A stretch of DNA of 64,000 nucleotides. Source: Nostoc sp. KVJ20. Lineage in GTDB: Bacteria > Cyanobacteriota > Cyanobacteriia > Cyanobacteriales > Nostocaceae. Both the position numbers and the translations under genes were made by a program. The DNA is taken from positions 121,013 to 185,012 of the forward strand of contig NZ_KV757585.1 of NCBI RefSeq assembly GCF_001712795.1, in the 5' to 3' direction. Below, piece by piece: positions 16,373 through 25,090 of the stretch. Numbering within the stretch: the first letter of the stretch is position 1; each line of letters starts with the position of its first letter. Below the pieces are notes generated by a model. The model saw only the letters and a program-made list of their open reading frames with translations, ran no database searches and was not told the origin of the DNA.

Positions 16373-17728
16373 ATGACCTTAAATCCCAGACAAACAACCA
16401 TTAAATTTCTTAGACAAATAGGCTTTACCACCGGAACCAAAATTTGGCTCAGAATTTCTTGGGACTTGCCTACAGAAATGATACCTAAAAACTGGAATAA
16501 CTACTGTCGCAATGGTCAATTTGTCTACTCCCACTACATTCTCTGCGGTAAAATCACCCAGCAAGGATTTCAACTCTACTGCTGTACTTACGGAGGTCGA
16601 GACAAACAAGGCAACACCTGCTGGCGGCTGACACCTAAACGCTATGCTGATGGTTGGGCATTGGCATTTAAAATGTCATATCTTGGTGCTACAGTCAGCT
16701 TTTACCCCAACCAACCAGACAAGGGCATCAGCAATCAGCACGTTAGTCAATGCCAATGTTTATTCTACGAAATTGATGATTTGGCATTGAGTGAGCAGCG
16801 ACAAGCTGTAGATCGGTTAAAGGATGAAATCAACTTGGAACCCGCCGCCATAGTTTACACAGGTGGAAAATCCCTGCACGTTTACTTTAAATGCAGCCAT
16901 TTCTTGAATCCTGCTGAATGGCTGTATCTCAATCGCCAACTGACGATTATCCAAAATGCAGATCCAGCCATTTGCAACTTAGCTCGTTCCATGAGACTGC
17001 CAGGTATGGTTCGCAGACGGGTGGTAGATGGAATATTGAGTGCAACCATCCCCATTACCCTAGAGCATTGGTCAAACTCTCAGTACAACGTGAAAGAGCT
17101 AGAAACCGCATTTGATTCTACAGCCTTATTTCCCTACGAACTTTCTGAGCAACGTTGGCGTAAGTGGGTGCAACTTCTCACAAGAGCGAAAAATGGAGAA
17201 GTTATCGACCCACAAGCAGCGTTACTGCAACCTTCTGTGACTGTCCCTCGCTCAACCTTGCATTGCCGACGAGGGACAGTAACACAGGCTACAACCAGAG
17301 ATAATCGCTCATCTCTTAAACAACTACGCGCTAGCGGAGTGTCTGTTCCTATGTCTATCTGTTTAACTTTGAGCGATCGCACTTTACTAAATTATGGCGA
17401 ATCTCAGGGAAACAGAAACAATTCTGGCTATAAATTAGCTCGTAACCTACTGGGTACATCTAATTTACTCACTAGAAACCTAATCGCTTATCATCCTGAA
17501 CCACGCCAACTATTTGACCGATATTGCGATCGCTGTATACCTCCACTTGAACCAGCTGAGGCGGATACAATTTGGCACAGTGCAAATAAAACAACAGCCT
17601 TTGCCAGCCGGGACTTTGGCTCAATTGTCATGAGCATTCGTGAGTGGAAGTCACACCGCAAATCAAACAAACAGTGCGTAAAAAAACCAAAAAGATTAGT
17701 TAACGCAAGGTTGACAAAATCGATGTAA
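16373..17728 (+). CDS. plasmid primase of archaeo-eukaryotic type with PriCT-like tail
   Basis: 451 residues. The pattern FYEIDD (132-136), TGGKSLHVYF (163-172, an SxH motif) and a later Asp near 197 (QNADPAICNLARSMRLPG) matches the three catalytic motifs of AEP-type primases. The stretch near the C-terminus (RQLFDRYCDRCIPPLEPAEADTIWHSANK) resembles the PriCT domain that follows such primases in plasmid replication proteins. It would make primers for vegetative or post-transfer replication. It lies 132 bp after the relaxase, a common pairing. A small dispersed repeat-like sequence (about 17324-17350) lies within the frame between the two domains. Confidence 0.75.
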   Translation: MTLNPRQTTIKFLRQIGFTTGTKIWLRISWDLPTEMIPKNWNNYCRNGQFVYSHYILCGKITQQGFQLYCCTYGGRDKQGNTCWRLTPKRYADGWALAFKMSYLGATVSFYPNQPDKGISNQHVSQCQCLFYEIDDLALSEQRQAVDRLKDEINLEPAAIVYTGGKSLHVYFKCSHFLNPAEWLYLNRQLTIIQNADPAICNLARSMRLPGMVRRRVVDGILSATIPITLEHWSNSQYNVKELETAFDSTALFPYELSEQRWRKWVQLLTRAKNGEVIDPQAALLQPSVTVPRSTLHCRRGTVTQATTRDNRSSLKQLRASGVSVPMSICLTLSDRTLLNYGESQGNRNNSGYKLARNLLGTSNLLTRNLIAYHPEPRQLFDRYCDRCIPPLEPAEADTIWHSANKTTAFASRDFGSIVMSIREWKSHRKSNKQCVKKPKRLVNARLTKSM

Positions 17729-17753
17729 TACCCTTGCAATTTTTACCCATAAT

Positions 17754-17798
17754 CTACCGTGTACAGACAACTCTAAAATACTTGTGTGTACACGGTAG
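17754..17798. terminator. inverted repeat between convergent genes, likely bidirectional terminator
   Basis: CTACCGTGTACA (17754-17765) is perfectly repeated inverted at 17787-17798 with a 21-base loop. It lies between the primase gene (+) and a convergent nuclease-like gene (-). T-runs are weak, so an operator is an alternative. Confidence 0.5.
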
Positions 17799-17846
17799 CC
17801 CTATTTTGGGGAGACTATATGACTATTAAAGGTACTATCTCTAGTT

Positions 17847-18464
17847 TTATTTTCCCATTTTTGGTAAATAAGACTGACGATAATTGTTCTTAGCCATCAG
17901 CCTAGCCTCACGCTTTGTCCACTGTTTTTGTAAAGGAACATCAGCCAATCTTTGCAAGAATATGAATACACTATCATCTCCAGTCAAACGAGCGATGATT
18001 TGAGCGATCGCCTTACAACAACTCCAAGGATGACGCACCACCTGAACTTCTGCAAATCTCACCACACCCCAATTGCGCTCCAAGAAAAAACGGTTACGGA
18101 TTTTATCGTCATCAACATCAATACAGTGGTGAGGTTTACCTGTATCTCCAGCATAAGGTTCATCAATCTCAATATCGAGAGCCAACCCAGAAAACCGATG
18201 GTAAAGGATAAAATCAGCCGAGTAACGTCGAGACGAACCAGGAATTTCAAATTCCACCGCTTGACAGATAAGATTCTCTAGAAAAGCACACAGTAAATGG
18301 CGAAAAAATTGCTTTTCACTGACACCTTGTTTGGCCGTACCATTTCCATTTGGTAATTGAACGCATCCTTGAAACGAAGCTTTCAGATGCTCCCGTCCTT
18401 GATAAGCATTAAACCGTCTTGCTAGTGGTGGATAAAGGATAACCGGATAGTAGCTAGTAGACAT
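17847..18464 (-). CDS. PD-(D/E)XK-like nuclease-fold protein
   Basis: 205 residues. The segment YSADFILYHRFSGLALDIEIDEPY gives an Asp and an E-I-D motif in the spacing of the restriction-endonuclease fold. Further on, DDDKIRNRFFLERNWGVVRFAEVQV resembles the end of DUF559/Vsr-type domains, where the chain passes to a conserved Arg-Phe-Glu. I infer a nuclease; the substrate is unknown. It is convergent with the primase gene and apparently monocistronic. It could act in plasmid processing or in defence. No partner methylase is seen. Confidence 0.6.
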   Translation of the reverse strand: MSTSYYPVILYPPLARRFNAYQGREHLKASFQGCVQLPNGNGTAKQGVSEKQFFRHLLCAFLENLICQAVEFEIPGSSRRYSADFILYHRFSGLALDIEIDEPYAGDTGKPHHCIDVDDDKIRNRFFLERNWGVVRFAEVQVVRHPWSCCKAIAQIIARLTGDDSVFIFLQRLADVPLQKQWTKREARLMAKNNYRQSYLPKMGK

Positions 18465-18567
18465 TAGTAGTTATCGGGCTGCTCGCGTCTAACGCTTTTT
18501 ATTCGCAAGTATCAACCTTAATTGTAATCAAAACAAACTATTTAAGGCACTGACCAAGTACATAATT

Positions 18568-19056
18568 AATAATATCATTCATCGTCACCTAAAACCCGCT
18601 AATCTCATCCGCCGTCAGCAATATGGTAAGCTGGGTTTGATTGATGTTAGTGCGGTTAAGTAAATTAACACCCTTCTCATTCAGCAAAGCAAACCCTCTA
18701 ACGGTACTTGAGCTATTAGTACACCAGGATATATGCCTGATGAACAAGCAAAAGCTCATACCATATTATCTTCTAATGTCTATGTTGTAGGAATGATTGT
18801 TATCCAAGTAATGACAGGAATATAACTATATAATTTACAATTTAACACCAATATTATTGAGGTAATTTTGCATAATTTAGTACAGATGAGAGATAGTTTA
18901 ACAACAGTTTTAGAGACAATGCTGCGTGTTGATTTTAACAAGCGTTATAATTTAGCTAAGGAAGCCTTAGAGTCAGTGAAAACTTTGATTAATCCTGTTC
19001 AAGCAACAATTAATCAATCTCATCTTCAAACTCTGTTTAAATTTATACCTCTATGA
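18568..19056 (+). pseudogene. relic of a cyanobacterial Ser/Thr (Hanks-type) protein kinase
   Basis: One reading frame preserves the C-lobe of a kinase in fragments. HRHLKPANLIRRQQYGKLGLIDVSAVK corresponds to HRDLKPANL and the DFG region, with the catalytic Asp changed to His and DFG to DVS. A TAA follows, then INTLLIQQSKPSNGT, a TGA, STPGYMPDEQ (the APE region), and SSNVYVVGMIVIQVMTG to a TAA at 18823. From 18868 the frame gives HNLVQMRDSLTTVLETMLRVDFNKRYNLAKEALESV, the usual kinase end. The N-lobe is missing. It is a dead copy, probably of chromosomal origin. Confidence 0.8.
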
Positions 19057-19153
19057 CAAAAATCAATGAACCTTCCTCACTAAATTGCCGAATATTCCAG
19101 CATCTAACCCCAATTAACCTAATGATCAAAATCCTCTATTAACGGAGATACTC

Positions 19154-19384
19154 ATGAAAGAATTAATGAAACAGCCTTCATCTTGGCTACCAAATGGAAT
19201 AAAGCTTAATCTTTCTGATCAGTTTCGTCCTTTTTCTTTTACTGAAGAATTACAAATTCGTTTAGAGGAACTATTAGAAAAAAATAAAGAAAATTTACTC
19301 AATTCAGATGAACAGGCAGAATTAGCTGGGTTATTAGAATTAGAAAAAATCTTCAGTTTTATCAACGCTAAACTTGCTTCTTAA
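19154..19384 (+). CDS. small acidic protein paired with an HNH nuclease gene
   Basis: 76 residues, helical and charged (EELQIRLEELLEKNKENLLNSDEQAELAGLLELEKIFSFI). No family is recognised with certainty. It has a good SD (ACGGAGA, seven to thirteen bp before the ATG). The HNH gene starts 2 bp after its stop, so they form an operon. A small helical protein before an HNH nuclease could be an inhibitor, as in toxin-antitoxin pairs, or just a partner. This is a guess from the layout. Confidence 0.7.
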   Translation: MKELMKQPSSWLPNGIKLNLSDQFRPFSFTEELQIRLEELLEKNKENLLNSDEQAELAGLLELEKIFSFINAKLAS

Positions 19385-19386
19385 TT

Positions 19387-19833
19387 GTGGTCATCAACAA
19401 TTTTGTTCGCTTAAACGTCCGTAAAAGGGCAAAATACTTGTGTGAATATTGTCACTCTCCAGAACGCTCAAATGCAACACCCTTTACTATTGATCACATT
19501 ATTCCTCAATCTTTAGGAGGATCAGACGATCCCAATAATTTGGCTTTAGCTTGTCATCGTTGTAATCAAAGGCGGTATAATTTTACAACTGGGATTGATC
19601 GAGAAACACAAACAGAAGTTCCATTATTTAATCCGAGAAATCAAAATTGGTCAGAGCATTTTATCTGGACAAAAAATGGGTTAAATATCATTGGAACAAC
19701 TCCTATAGGTCGTGCAACTTGTAGTCGTTTTGATTTTAATGATCAAGACCATGATGATGGGTTTATTCTAAATTCCCGTCAACTTTGGTTAACAGCAGGT
19801 TGGCATCCGCCTATTGATGATCTACGTCAATAA
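19387..19833 (+). CDS. HNH endonuclease
   Basis: 148 residues starting with GTG at 19387. The HNH motif is complete: a zinc knuckle CEYC near residue 19, DHIIPQSLGG as the His-rich centre, and NNLALACHRCNQRR with the second Cys pair. The C-terminal part (NWSEHFIWTKNGLNIIGTTPIGRAT) is shared by a family of cyanobacterial HNH proteins. It probably cuts DNA. It is coupled to the 76-residue gene upstream. Both are in a region of gene decay (kinase relic), so they may have come in as a small mobile pair. Confidence 0.8.
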   Translation: MVINNFVRLNVRKRAKYLCEYCHSPERSNATPFTIDHIIPQSLGGSDDPNNLALACHRCNQRRYNFTTGIDRETQTEVPLFNPRNQNWSEHFIWTKNGLNIIGTTPIGRATCSRFDFNDQDHDDGFILNSRQLWLTAGWHPPIDDLRQ

Positions 19834-19994
19834 TAATAAAAGAATATCCATCTTATATGAACATTAATAAATTAAACTTTTTCGGGTATTTGTGTGAGGG
19901 TTTGGAATCCTAGCCATTGACAGATAAAGTCGCTGCGGTTGCTCTCCAGACGCGCTATCGCGCCACGGTTTCTGGCGTTAAGCAAGCAACATTT

Positions 19995-20180
19995 ATGCAA
20001 ACACTGACAATAACTTTAACTTCGCCTGACTCAACTACTGCTGCTAATCAAAATCTTCAACCTCCACAAAAGGTCACTTTAAACTTATCTCTCAATACTA
20101 ATTTAGATTCAGGCACTATAGCTATCTTAGAACAGATTGAAGCTGAATATGAATATTACCAAGCTTGTGAGGAGTGGTAG
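19995..20180 (+). CDS. small protein preceding the Gp157-like gene
   Basis: I start at ATG 19995 (MQTLTITLTSPDSTT), giving 61 residues. The frame is open to a TTG at 19917, but the extra part is rich in palindromic repeat-like sequence and is unlikely to be coding. The C-terminus (LDSGTIAILEQIEAEYEYYQACEEW) is acidic and helical. No family is recognised. It ends 2 bp before the Gp157-like start and its last codons carry that gene's SD (GAGGAG), so the pair is cotranscribed. Confidence 0.55.
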   Translation: MQTLTITLTSPDSTTAANQNLQPPQKVTLNLSLNTNLDSGTIAILEQIEAEYEYYQACEEW

Positions 20181-20182
20181 TC

Positions 20183-20761
20183 ATGAATTTAGCACTCGCT
20201 CAACAATCCTTAGCAGGACTTTCCCAAACTGCTGCTCATCTCTGGGAACAGCTAACTAATTGCCAGACTCCTGAAGAAGAAGCTGAGATCATCACCGCTA
20301 TTTGGGAAACTCAGGAAGTTCAGGAAGAAGTTGTTGATATCCAAGCAGAATTAGCATTGCAACTGGATGCTGAAATAGCGGCTATTAAGCAACGGCTAGA
20401 ACATCTAAAAGCTGTACATCAATCAGCACTGTTAAGACTAGAACGCTGGCGACAAAAATTAGATGAAACTATTTTAGAACAAACCGCCGCAGGAATTCTA
20501 CCTGAGCAAATGATTGGTAATTCACTTCGCATCACAATTCAAGAAAATCCGCCAAGTTGTGAGGTGCTGATAGATGCAGAACAATTGTCTCCAAAATACC
20601 GCAGAGAAAAGACTGTTTACTCAGCAGACAAGAAAGCTATTATTGCTGCTTGGAAGAAAGGTATTCCTGTAGATGGCACTCACATCCAGCGCAAGCGCCG
20701 AGTTATTTATGCTTTGACAGCAACAGCAATTCATGACTTCAAAGACTCTCTTTTAACTTAA
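20183..20761 (+). CDS. Gp157-like protein
   Basis: 192 residues from ATG 20183, chosen over GTG 20174 because GAGGAG (20169-20174) is then 8 bp upstream. Residues about 40-105 form a long helical, coiled-coil part. The C-terminal part (GNSLRITIQENPPSCEVLIDAEQLSPKYRREKTVYSADKKAIIAAWKKGIPVDGTHI) follows the pattern of the siphovirus Gp157 family: beta strand with PPS, then Lys-rich DK, then G..V.G. Gp157 proteins are coded near phage recombination genes and have been linked to phage resistance in lactococci, but the mechanism is not clear. It lies upstream of the PRTRC operon, with a minus-strand gene between. Confidence 0.75.
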   Translation: MNLALAQQSLAGLSQTAAHLWEQLTNCQTPEEEAEIITAIWETQEVQEEVVDIQAELALQLDAEIAAIKQRLEHLKAVHQSALLRLERWRQKLDETILEQTAAGILPEQMIGNSLRITIQENPPSCEVLIDAEQLSPKYRREKTVYSADKKAIIAAWKKGIPVDGTHIQRKRRVIYALTATAIHDFKDSLLT

Positions 20762-20933
20762 CAATAGCTTTAACTAATTTATCAGCCAACAGCAGGGATT
20801 TAACTGTTTTGTTGGCTGCTACTTATAACTCTTTTTTGATACTTAAGTAGGTTGGTACTATGAAAGTCAAATATGTTCACAATGAACTGAATTAAGCCTG
20901 GTTTCTAAAATAAATAGTGTTTCATCTGTTTCT

Positions 20934-21497
20934 CTAACTGCTCATTTTTAGCCAACCAAACACCTGAGCTACAGTTAACTCCAAGTCTATCCCGGCTAAC
21001 ACTGGCAAACGCTCATCACCCTGTAAAAGTTCTGGTTGCTGATTTGGACGGAAGACCAAAATGGAACGATCTTCTGGGTCTATTAACCAACCTAATTGGC
21101 AACCATGATCTAAGCAATAGAGAATATTGCCTGTGACTCGATTTGAACTTTGTTCGGGGGAAAGAATTTCAATTGTCCAGTCTGGAGAAAGTAGAAAATC
21201 ATTGGGTGCCTCCCCATCAGCAGCAAAGGGAATACGCGACCAGTTGAAAACCGCTACATCAGGTACTATTGAGCGGATACCAAAACTACAGCGCAGTTCT
21301 GGAAAAGCATAAGCAATATGCACGCTTTCGGCAACATCATTAATACTGTTGCATAGCCTTAACTGTAATCGGCTATGCTTTCCTTTTGGCATTGGCTTCT
21401 GAATAATCTCACCATTAATGTAAATGCTTGCAGGCTTTGTTTCTGGTAGCTTGAGAAACTCCTCCAGAGTCAGGGATTGGGTAATTACCGTAGACAT
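20934..21497 (-). CDS. Uma2-family (DUF820) nuclease-fold protein
   Basis: 187 residues. LTLEEFLKLPETKPASIYINGEIIQKPMPKGKHSRLQ is the typical Uma2/DUF820 start. VPDVAVFNWSR and WTIEILSPEQS carry the Asp and Glu of its PD-(D/E)XK core. CLDHGCQLGWLIDPEDRSILVFRP is the conserved C-terminal part. The family is expanded in cyanobacteria, is often mobile, and its biological role is not known. It is monocistronic and opposite in direction to its neighbours. Confidence 0.85.
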   Translation of the reverse strand: MSTVITQSLTLEEFLKLPETKPASIYINGEIIQKPMPKGKHSRLQLRLCNSINDVAESVHIAYAFPELRCSFGIRSIVPDVAVFNWSRIPFAADGEAPNDFLLSPDWTIEILSPEQSSNRVTGNILYCLDHGCQLGWLIDPEDRSILVFRPNQQPELLQGDERLPVLAGIDLELTVAQVFGWLKMSS

Positions 21498-21620
21498 GGC
21501 TCAGTCGAGAAAAGCAAAGGGGATATGTTTTAGTCTAGCAGTACCTACTCTCAAAAACAGTTTCTACTTCTGGCTAACGCCACAACTGCTTGCACACTAG
21601 TTAACAAGGCTAAAAAAGCT

Positions 21621-22265
21621 ATGACTACAAAATGGCTAACACCAGAACAGGCCATTGTCAAAGCCAATCTCACTGTTACATCTGAAACCTTAAAATCTTA
21701 CATTTCAGAACAACAGGGAAAAACCACTGCTGAAGAACAATTCCAAGCTTTAGGATTGCTATTTGACAGGGAACGTTTGCGTGCAGGTAAACCTAACTTC
21801 TTGCAATTTTTAGAACCAGTAAGTGATGAAAATAGCTACGCCGAAGATGAAATCGACTCTCATGAGTTAGACGACGATGAGATACAAACATCTGCTACCA
21901 ACAATGTAAATCAACTAGAACCATTTATTTTTGAGCAATGCAAAGTTCAAATCGTCATCACTTTACTACCGACAGAACAAACAGGAGATAGACCTGTAAT
22001 GATTGCTGCCAGCAGTCACGGTGATTTCCCTGTAGTTACCATGCTCAATCAAGACGAACTGGGTGATTTACCACCTGCAATTGTTCAACTACTGGACGAA
22101 CTGAAAGCCGATTTTCCTAATCGCCAAATTCGCCGGAATATAGCGAAGACTAAAGCTGTCAAAACCAATAAACCGCCCACTGCCCAGACTCCAATTCGCA
22201 CTGAAACTGCTAGCTCAGATACTACTAAACGAGTCAGTAATACTACGCAAATTTCACTGTTTTAA
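21621..22265 (+). CDS. first gene of the PRTRC operon, PRTRC protein E-like
   Basis: 214 residues. The middle has an acidic linker (DEIDSHELDDDEI). A compact domain follows (FEQCKVQIVITLLPTEQTGDRPVMIAASSHGDFPVVTMLNQDELGDLPPAIVQLLDELK), and then a Lys/Thr-rich tail ending in QISLF. The order (strands, then a short DEL helix) and the operon position fit PRTRC protein E, but the sequence match is weak. The C-terminal short peptide ending in SLF recalls clamp-binding or docking tails; a sliding clamp gene exists on this plasmid (60954-62405). The next gene starts 5 bp after the stop. Confidence 0.55.
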   Translation: MTTKWLTPEQAIVKANLTVTSETLKSYISEQQGKTTAEEQFQALGLLFDRERLRAGKPNFLQFLEPVSDENSYAEDEIDSHELDDDEIQTSATNNVNQLEPFIFEQCKVQIVITLLPTEQTGDRPVMIAASSHGDFPVVTMLNQDELGDLPPAIVQLLDELKADFPNRQIRRNIAKTKAVKTNKPPTAQTPIRTETASSDTTKRVSNTTQISLF

Positions 22266-22270
22266 ATGCC

Positions 22271-22708
22271 ATGACTACTACAAATAGTAACAAATTACTT
22301 GTTATCTACGAAGGTCAACAACACTGGATTCCAGAAGCGATCGCGTTTGATGACCAATTATTACGAGATGCCTTTACTCCTCTTTGTGCTGAACTGGCAA
22401 ACGCAGACATTGAGCGTCAACCAGGAGAACCCATTCATATCATCAAGAAGCCCGGTAAAAAAGGTACTTCTCCTCTAGATTGCCTGATAATGGCTCCTGA
22501 AGAAATCAACCCCGCAGTCCAAATGTGCTACCAAATGCGTCAACGTCAAATCATCACCGGAATTAACTGGGAAAATGCAGGACAGCTATCAGTCCAAATT
22601 GAAGAGGCGATCGCAGCTGGGACAGAATTTTCTGAGTCATTCAACCAAACCCTAAAATCCCTAATAGCCTACACTCCTACATCTAGCGTTATCCCTGAAG
22701 GTTTTTGA
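22271..22708 (+). CDS. PRTRC protein C, predicted ubiquitin-like protein with C-terminal extension
   Basis: 145 residues. Residues about 8-67 (LLVIYEGQQHWIPEAIAFDDQLLRDAF, then CAELANADIERQP and IHIIKKPGKKGT) follow the PRTRC-C pattern: a short strand, a P-rich turn, a helix, PELA.A.VEGP and a strand ending in G-K-G. Protein C is a predicted prokaryotic ubiquitin-like fold. The usual length is about 65-75 residues; here about 75 extra residues follow the G-K-K-G-T, forming a mostly helical extension. A processable Gly near residue 66 would release a ubiquitin-like unit, which is an idea and not shown. It lies 5 bp after the E-like gene. Confidence 0.65.
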   Translation: MTTTNSNKLLVIYEGQQHWIPEAIAFDDQLLRDAFTPLCAELANADIERQPGEPIHIIKKPGKKGTSPLDCLIMAPEEINPAVQMCYQMRQRQIITGINWENAGQLSVQIEEAIAAGTEFSESFNQTLKSLIAYTPTSSVIPEGF

Positions 22709-22858
22709 GTGCTGATAAAAGGAGTTGGAAATTGACTTGAGGGGTAAATTATTGTCCAAATTACAGCAATTTGCATTTCGACTAAAATACACTCAACACC
22801 CTAGCTCTGTCTCTTTCTTATTCAATTCCGGCCCCATAATAACGAGTTGCACTAAAAT

Positions 22859-23683
22859 ATGTCTCACCTCGTACCCCTCAGTATGGCAGAGGCAATTTAT
22901 AGTCTTTATCAATGCCAACTTACCTTAGATGCCAAAGAATCACTCGATTATTTGGAAACCCAACTCAACATTTACTCCTTACTAGCACTGTATCAGCACT
23001 ATTTTCCCACCGAATGGAAAGCCAGCCAAGCCGCTATTTACCCACCGACAAATGTAGATTGCCATAGTCCCAGAGAACTGGAATTCATTGTACTGATTTA
23101 CACTCATTTGTTTCCGTTATCTCACTGGACTGTAGAAACAGCCTACGAACAAAGATTGCACAGCATTCCTATTACCCCAATGGGTATTGACTGGACAATG
23201 GATGGAGAAATTGAACATCTCAAAGATGGTTGGCAACTACTTTTACCTTTTAGCTATGACAGTCGCCGTTGGCTTGATGACATACACCCAGAAGGTAGCG
23301 ATTGGTTTGATAGTGAATTTGGAATTTACGAAATTACCTACACTGACATCGACCACCCAGACAAAATTGACCACAAAAAACTGAAACGGCAGTGTCATCA
23401 CTTAGATAATCCTTTAAAGTTTCTGCCTTTAACTTTAAAGCTGCTAGACCATGAAACTAAAAACCTTTGGTTGGATGAGTACGCAGACGATTATTACTAC
23501 CAACCTTACTGCGCCTCTCTACCTTGGTCAAAAGCATCTATTGATTTGCTCACCAGAAAATGGCAGCAAGCCGACCGAATGCTGAACTGTGCAGCCGACT
23601 TAATTGATTGGCTAGAAGCAGACTTAAAACCTCATGCTCAAATCCTACTAAAACTATGGAAACAAGCATTGAAACCACGTTAA
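22859..23683 (+). CDS. PRTRC operon protein, probably protein F-like
   Basis: 274 residues with no clear motif. It is rich in Trp, Tyr, Asp and Leu (HYFPTEWKASQAAIYPP, GWQLLLPFSYDSRRWLDDIHP, WLDEYADDYYYQPYCASLPW). I assign it to PRTRC protein F only by position between C and B and by size. The ATG at 22859 lacks an SD and follows a 150-bp gap. The 3' end overlaps the E2-like gene by 28 bp. Confidence 0.5.
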   Translation: MSHLVPLSMAEAIYSLYQCQLTLDAKESLDYLETQLNIYSLLALYQHYFPTEWKASQAAIYPPTNVDCHSPRELEFIVLIYTHLFPLSHWTVETAYEQRLHSIPITPMGIDWTMDGEIEHLKDGWQLLLPFSYDSRRWLDDIHPEGSDWFDSEFGIYEITYTDIDHPDKIDHKKLKRQCHHLDNPLKFLPLTLKLLDHETKNLWLDEYADDYYYQPYCASLPWSKASIDLLTRKWQQADRMLNCAADLIDWLEADLKPHAQILLKLWKQALKPR

Positions 23684-24414
23684 TCGACGTTACATCCACA
23701 CCAATTCTATCCAGCGAAATTCTACGAGCAATTTTGGCAGACCCTCCCCGAAAATCTCCAGTAATTCAAGCAGAATTGCTGTTTTTGGATGGCATTTACA
23801 TCTTCCACCACCGAGACAAAGAAATTGCCGATGCTCATATTTACAAATGTATCTCACCGGCAGCCCTGAGAATTGCTTTTAGCAATGAACCAATTGATAC
23901 TGGTTGGATGGAACCAGGAATTGTGCGCTGGGGTACGGGCAGTACAGACACATATTTGGTAAAATTTATCCCACCAGCCACTCATACAATCAATTGCGAT
24001 GAACTTGGTTCTTTAACCGTTCCGCTACCTGCAATGGTGTTTGTGGGCAAGGGATTAAAATATTGGGTTTGGGCAATTCAAGAACAGGAGTTTACTCCTC
24101 AAGCAGAAGCTTTTCATGTGCCACTACCCAATGTCTACAGTTCTGGACAGGTTTGCTGGGGAGTGAACGAACCACCTGCTGCTAATGGTCTATCAATTAA
24201 CCATGCTTGGAATTTGTTTATTTCCAGTATTTTCACCAATCATTTAACAATAAGTAAATCACAAAAATACCGCAAGGATGTTCGCCAGCAACTTCTAAAA
24301 CTGCACAAAAGATGTAGACGCGCAACCTATCCTGTATCTGATTTTGTGCCTATCGGCAATCAAAAAAGTGTCGCTATGCTTGTGCAGGAAATCCTCGATG
24401 AACCCATTGCTTGA
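23656..24414 (+). CDS. PRTRC protein B, predicted E2-like (ubiquitin-conjugating fold)
   Basis: 252 residues from ATG 23656 (METSIETTLIDVTSTP). An upstream TTG at 23608 is less likely. The block AELLFLDGIYIFHHRDKEIADAHIYKCISPAALRIAF is typical of PRTRC protein B. VPLPNVYSSGQVCWGVNEPPAA places Cys167 where the family has V-C-L-G, the presumed catalytic cysteine of the prokaryotic E2-like fold. It ends with NHAWNLFISSIFTNH, also conserved. It overlaps both neighbours (28 bp and 17 bp), so the operon is tightly coupled. The function in any organism is predicted, not proven. Confidence 0.75.
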   Translation: METSIETTLIDVTSTPILSSEILRAILADPPRKSPVIQAELLFLDGIYIFHHRDKEIADAHIYKCISPAALRIAFSNEPIDTGWMEPGIVRWGTGSTDTYLVKFIPPATHTINCDELGSLTVPLPAMVFVGKGLKYWVWAIQEQEFTPQAEAFHVPLPNVYSSGQVCWGVNEPPAANGLSINHAWNLFISSIFTNHLTISKSQKYRKDVRQQLLKLHKRCRRATYPVSDFVPIGNQKSVAMLVQEILDEPIA

Positions 24415-25090
24415 AGGCATTATTGGTTACAAACTTGTCACAACTTCATCTCTGCCAACACACACCAGCAGTGGACTAGAGTACCTTTATGCCGGAAATG
24501 GCATCTTTGCTAGAGCCATTCGTCCTGGCATAGAGGTATTAATGCCTATTTGCTTGTGTTCCCAAACTATCAAAGGGCTACCTCACCTAACACCTTATCT
24601 CAAAGTCACTCCCTTAATTCCCAAATCGCTGCTACTGGAAATGTGGCGGTCGAGTTATCAAGCTGGCAATCAATTTCATGAAATTCTCTTTCACCTCCAC
24701 TGTATTGATGCAGGCTGGGATTTACAAGTCCCAGAGCAAATTCAAACTCCAACTAGTTGCCAGCCAACTCATTCTGGTAGTGACTCTTCCCACCAGAAAG
24801 CGGCTGTGGACATCCATTCCCACGGTTCCTTACCTGCCTTTTTCTCTACCACTGATAATGCTGACGAATCTGGCTTTCGCATTTATGGAGTACTAGGTAG
24901 AATTAATACTCTCAAACCAGAGATTAAAATCCGGGTTGGACTGTTTCGCCACTGTTGGGATGTACCTGCTAGAGCAGTGTTTGACATTGATCCAGACTTT
25001 TTTATGGTTGATGTCTCACTTTCATCTGGCTGCAAATTTTACAGTACCGATGTACCGCCTGTAAATGTGATGGAGAAGCTATGGAGGTGA
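24398..25090 (+). CDS. PRTRC protein A, predicted JAMM/JAB metalloprotease
   Basis: 230 residues from ATG 24398. DIHSHGSLPAFFSTTDNAD gives a perfect H-x-H-x10-D zinc motif (His140, His142, Asp153). Glu95 (FHEILFHL) is a fair candidate for the catalytic Glu. JAMM proteases cleave ubiquitin or ubiquitin-like proteins from targets, and the neighbouring C, B and ThiF genes fit that. The first half (GLEYLYAGNGIFARAIRPGIEVLMP) is the usual N-terminal domain of protein A. It overlaps the E1-like gene by 10 bp. Confidence 0.8.
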   Translation: MNPLLEGIIGYKLVTTSSLPTHTSSGLEYLYAGNGIFARAIRPGIEVLMPICLCSQTIKGLPHLTPYLKVTPLIPKSLLLEMWRSSYQAGNQFHEILFHLHCIDAGWDLQVPEQIQTPTSCQPTHSGSDSSHQKAAVDIHSHGSLPAFFSTTDNADESGFRIYGVLGRINTLKPEIKIRVGLFRHCWDVPARAVFDIDPDFFMVDVSLSSGCKFYSTDVPPVNVMEKLWR

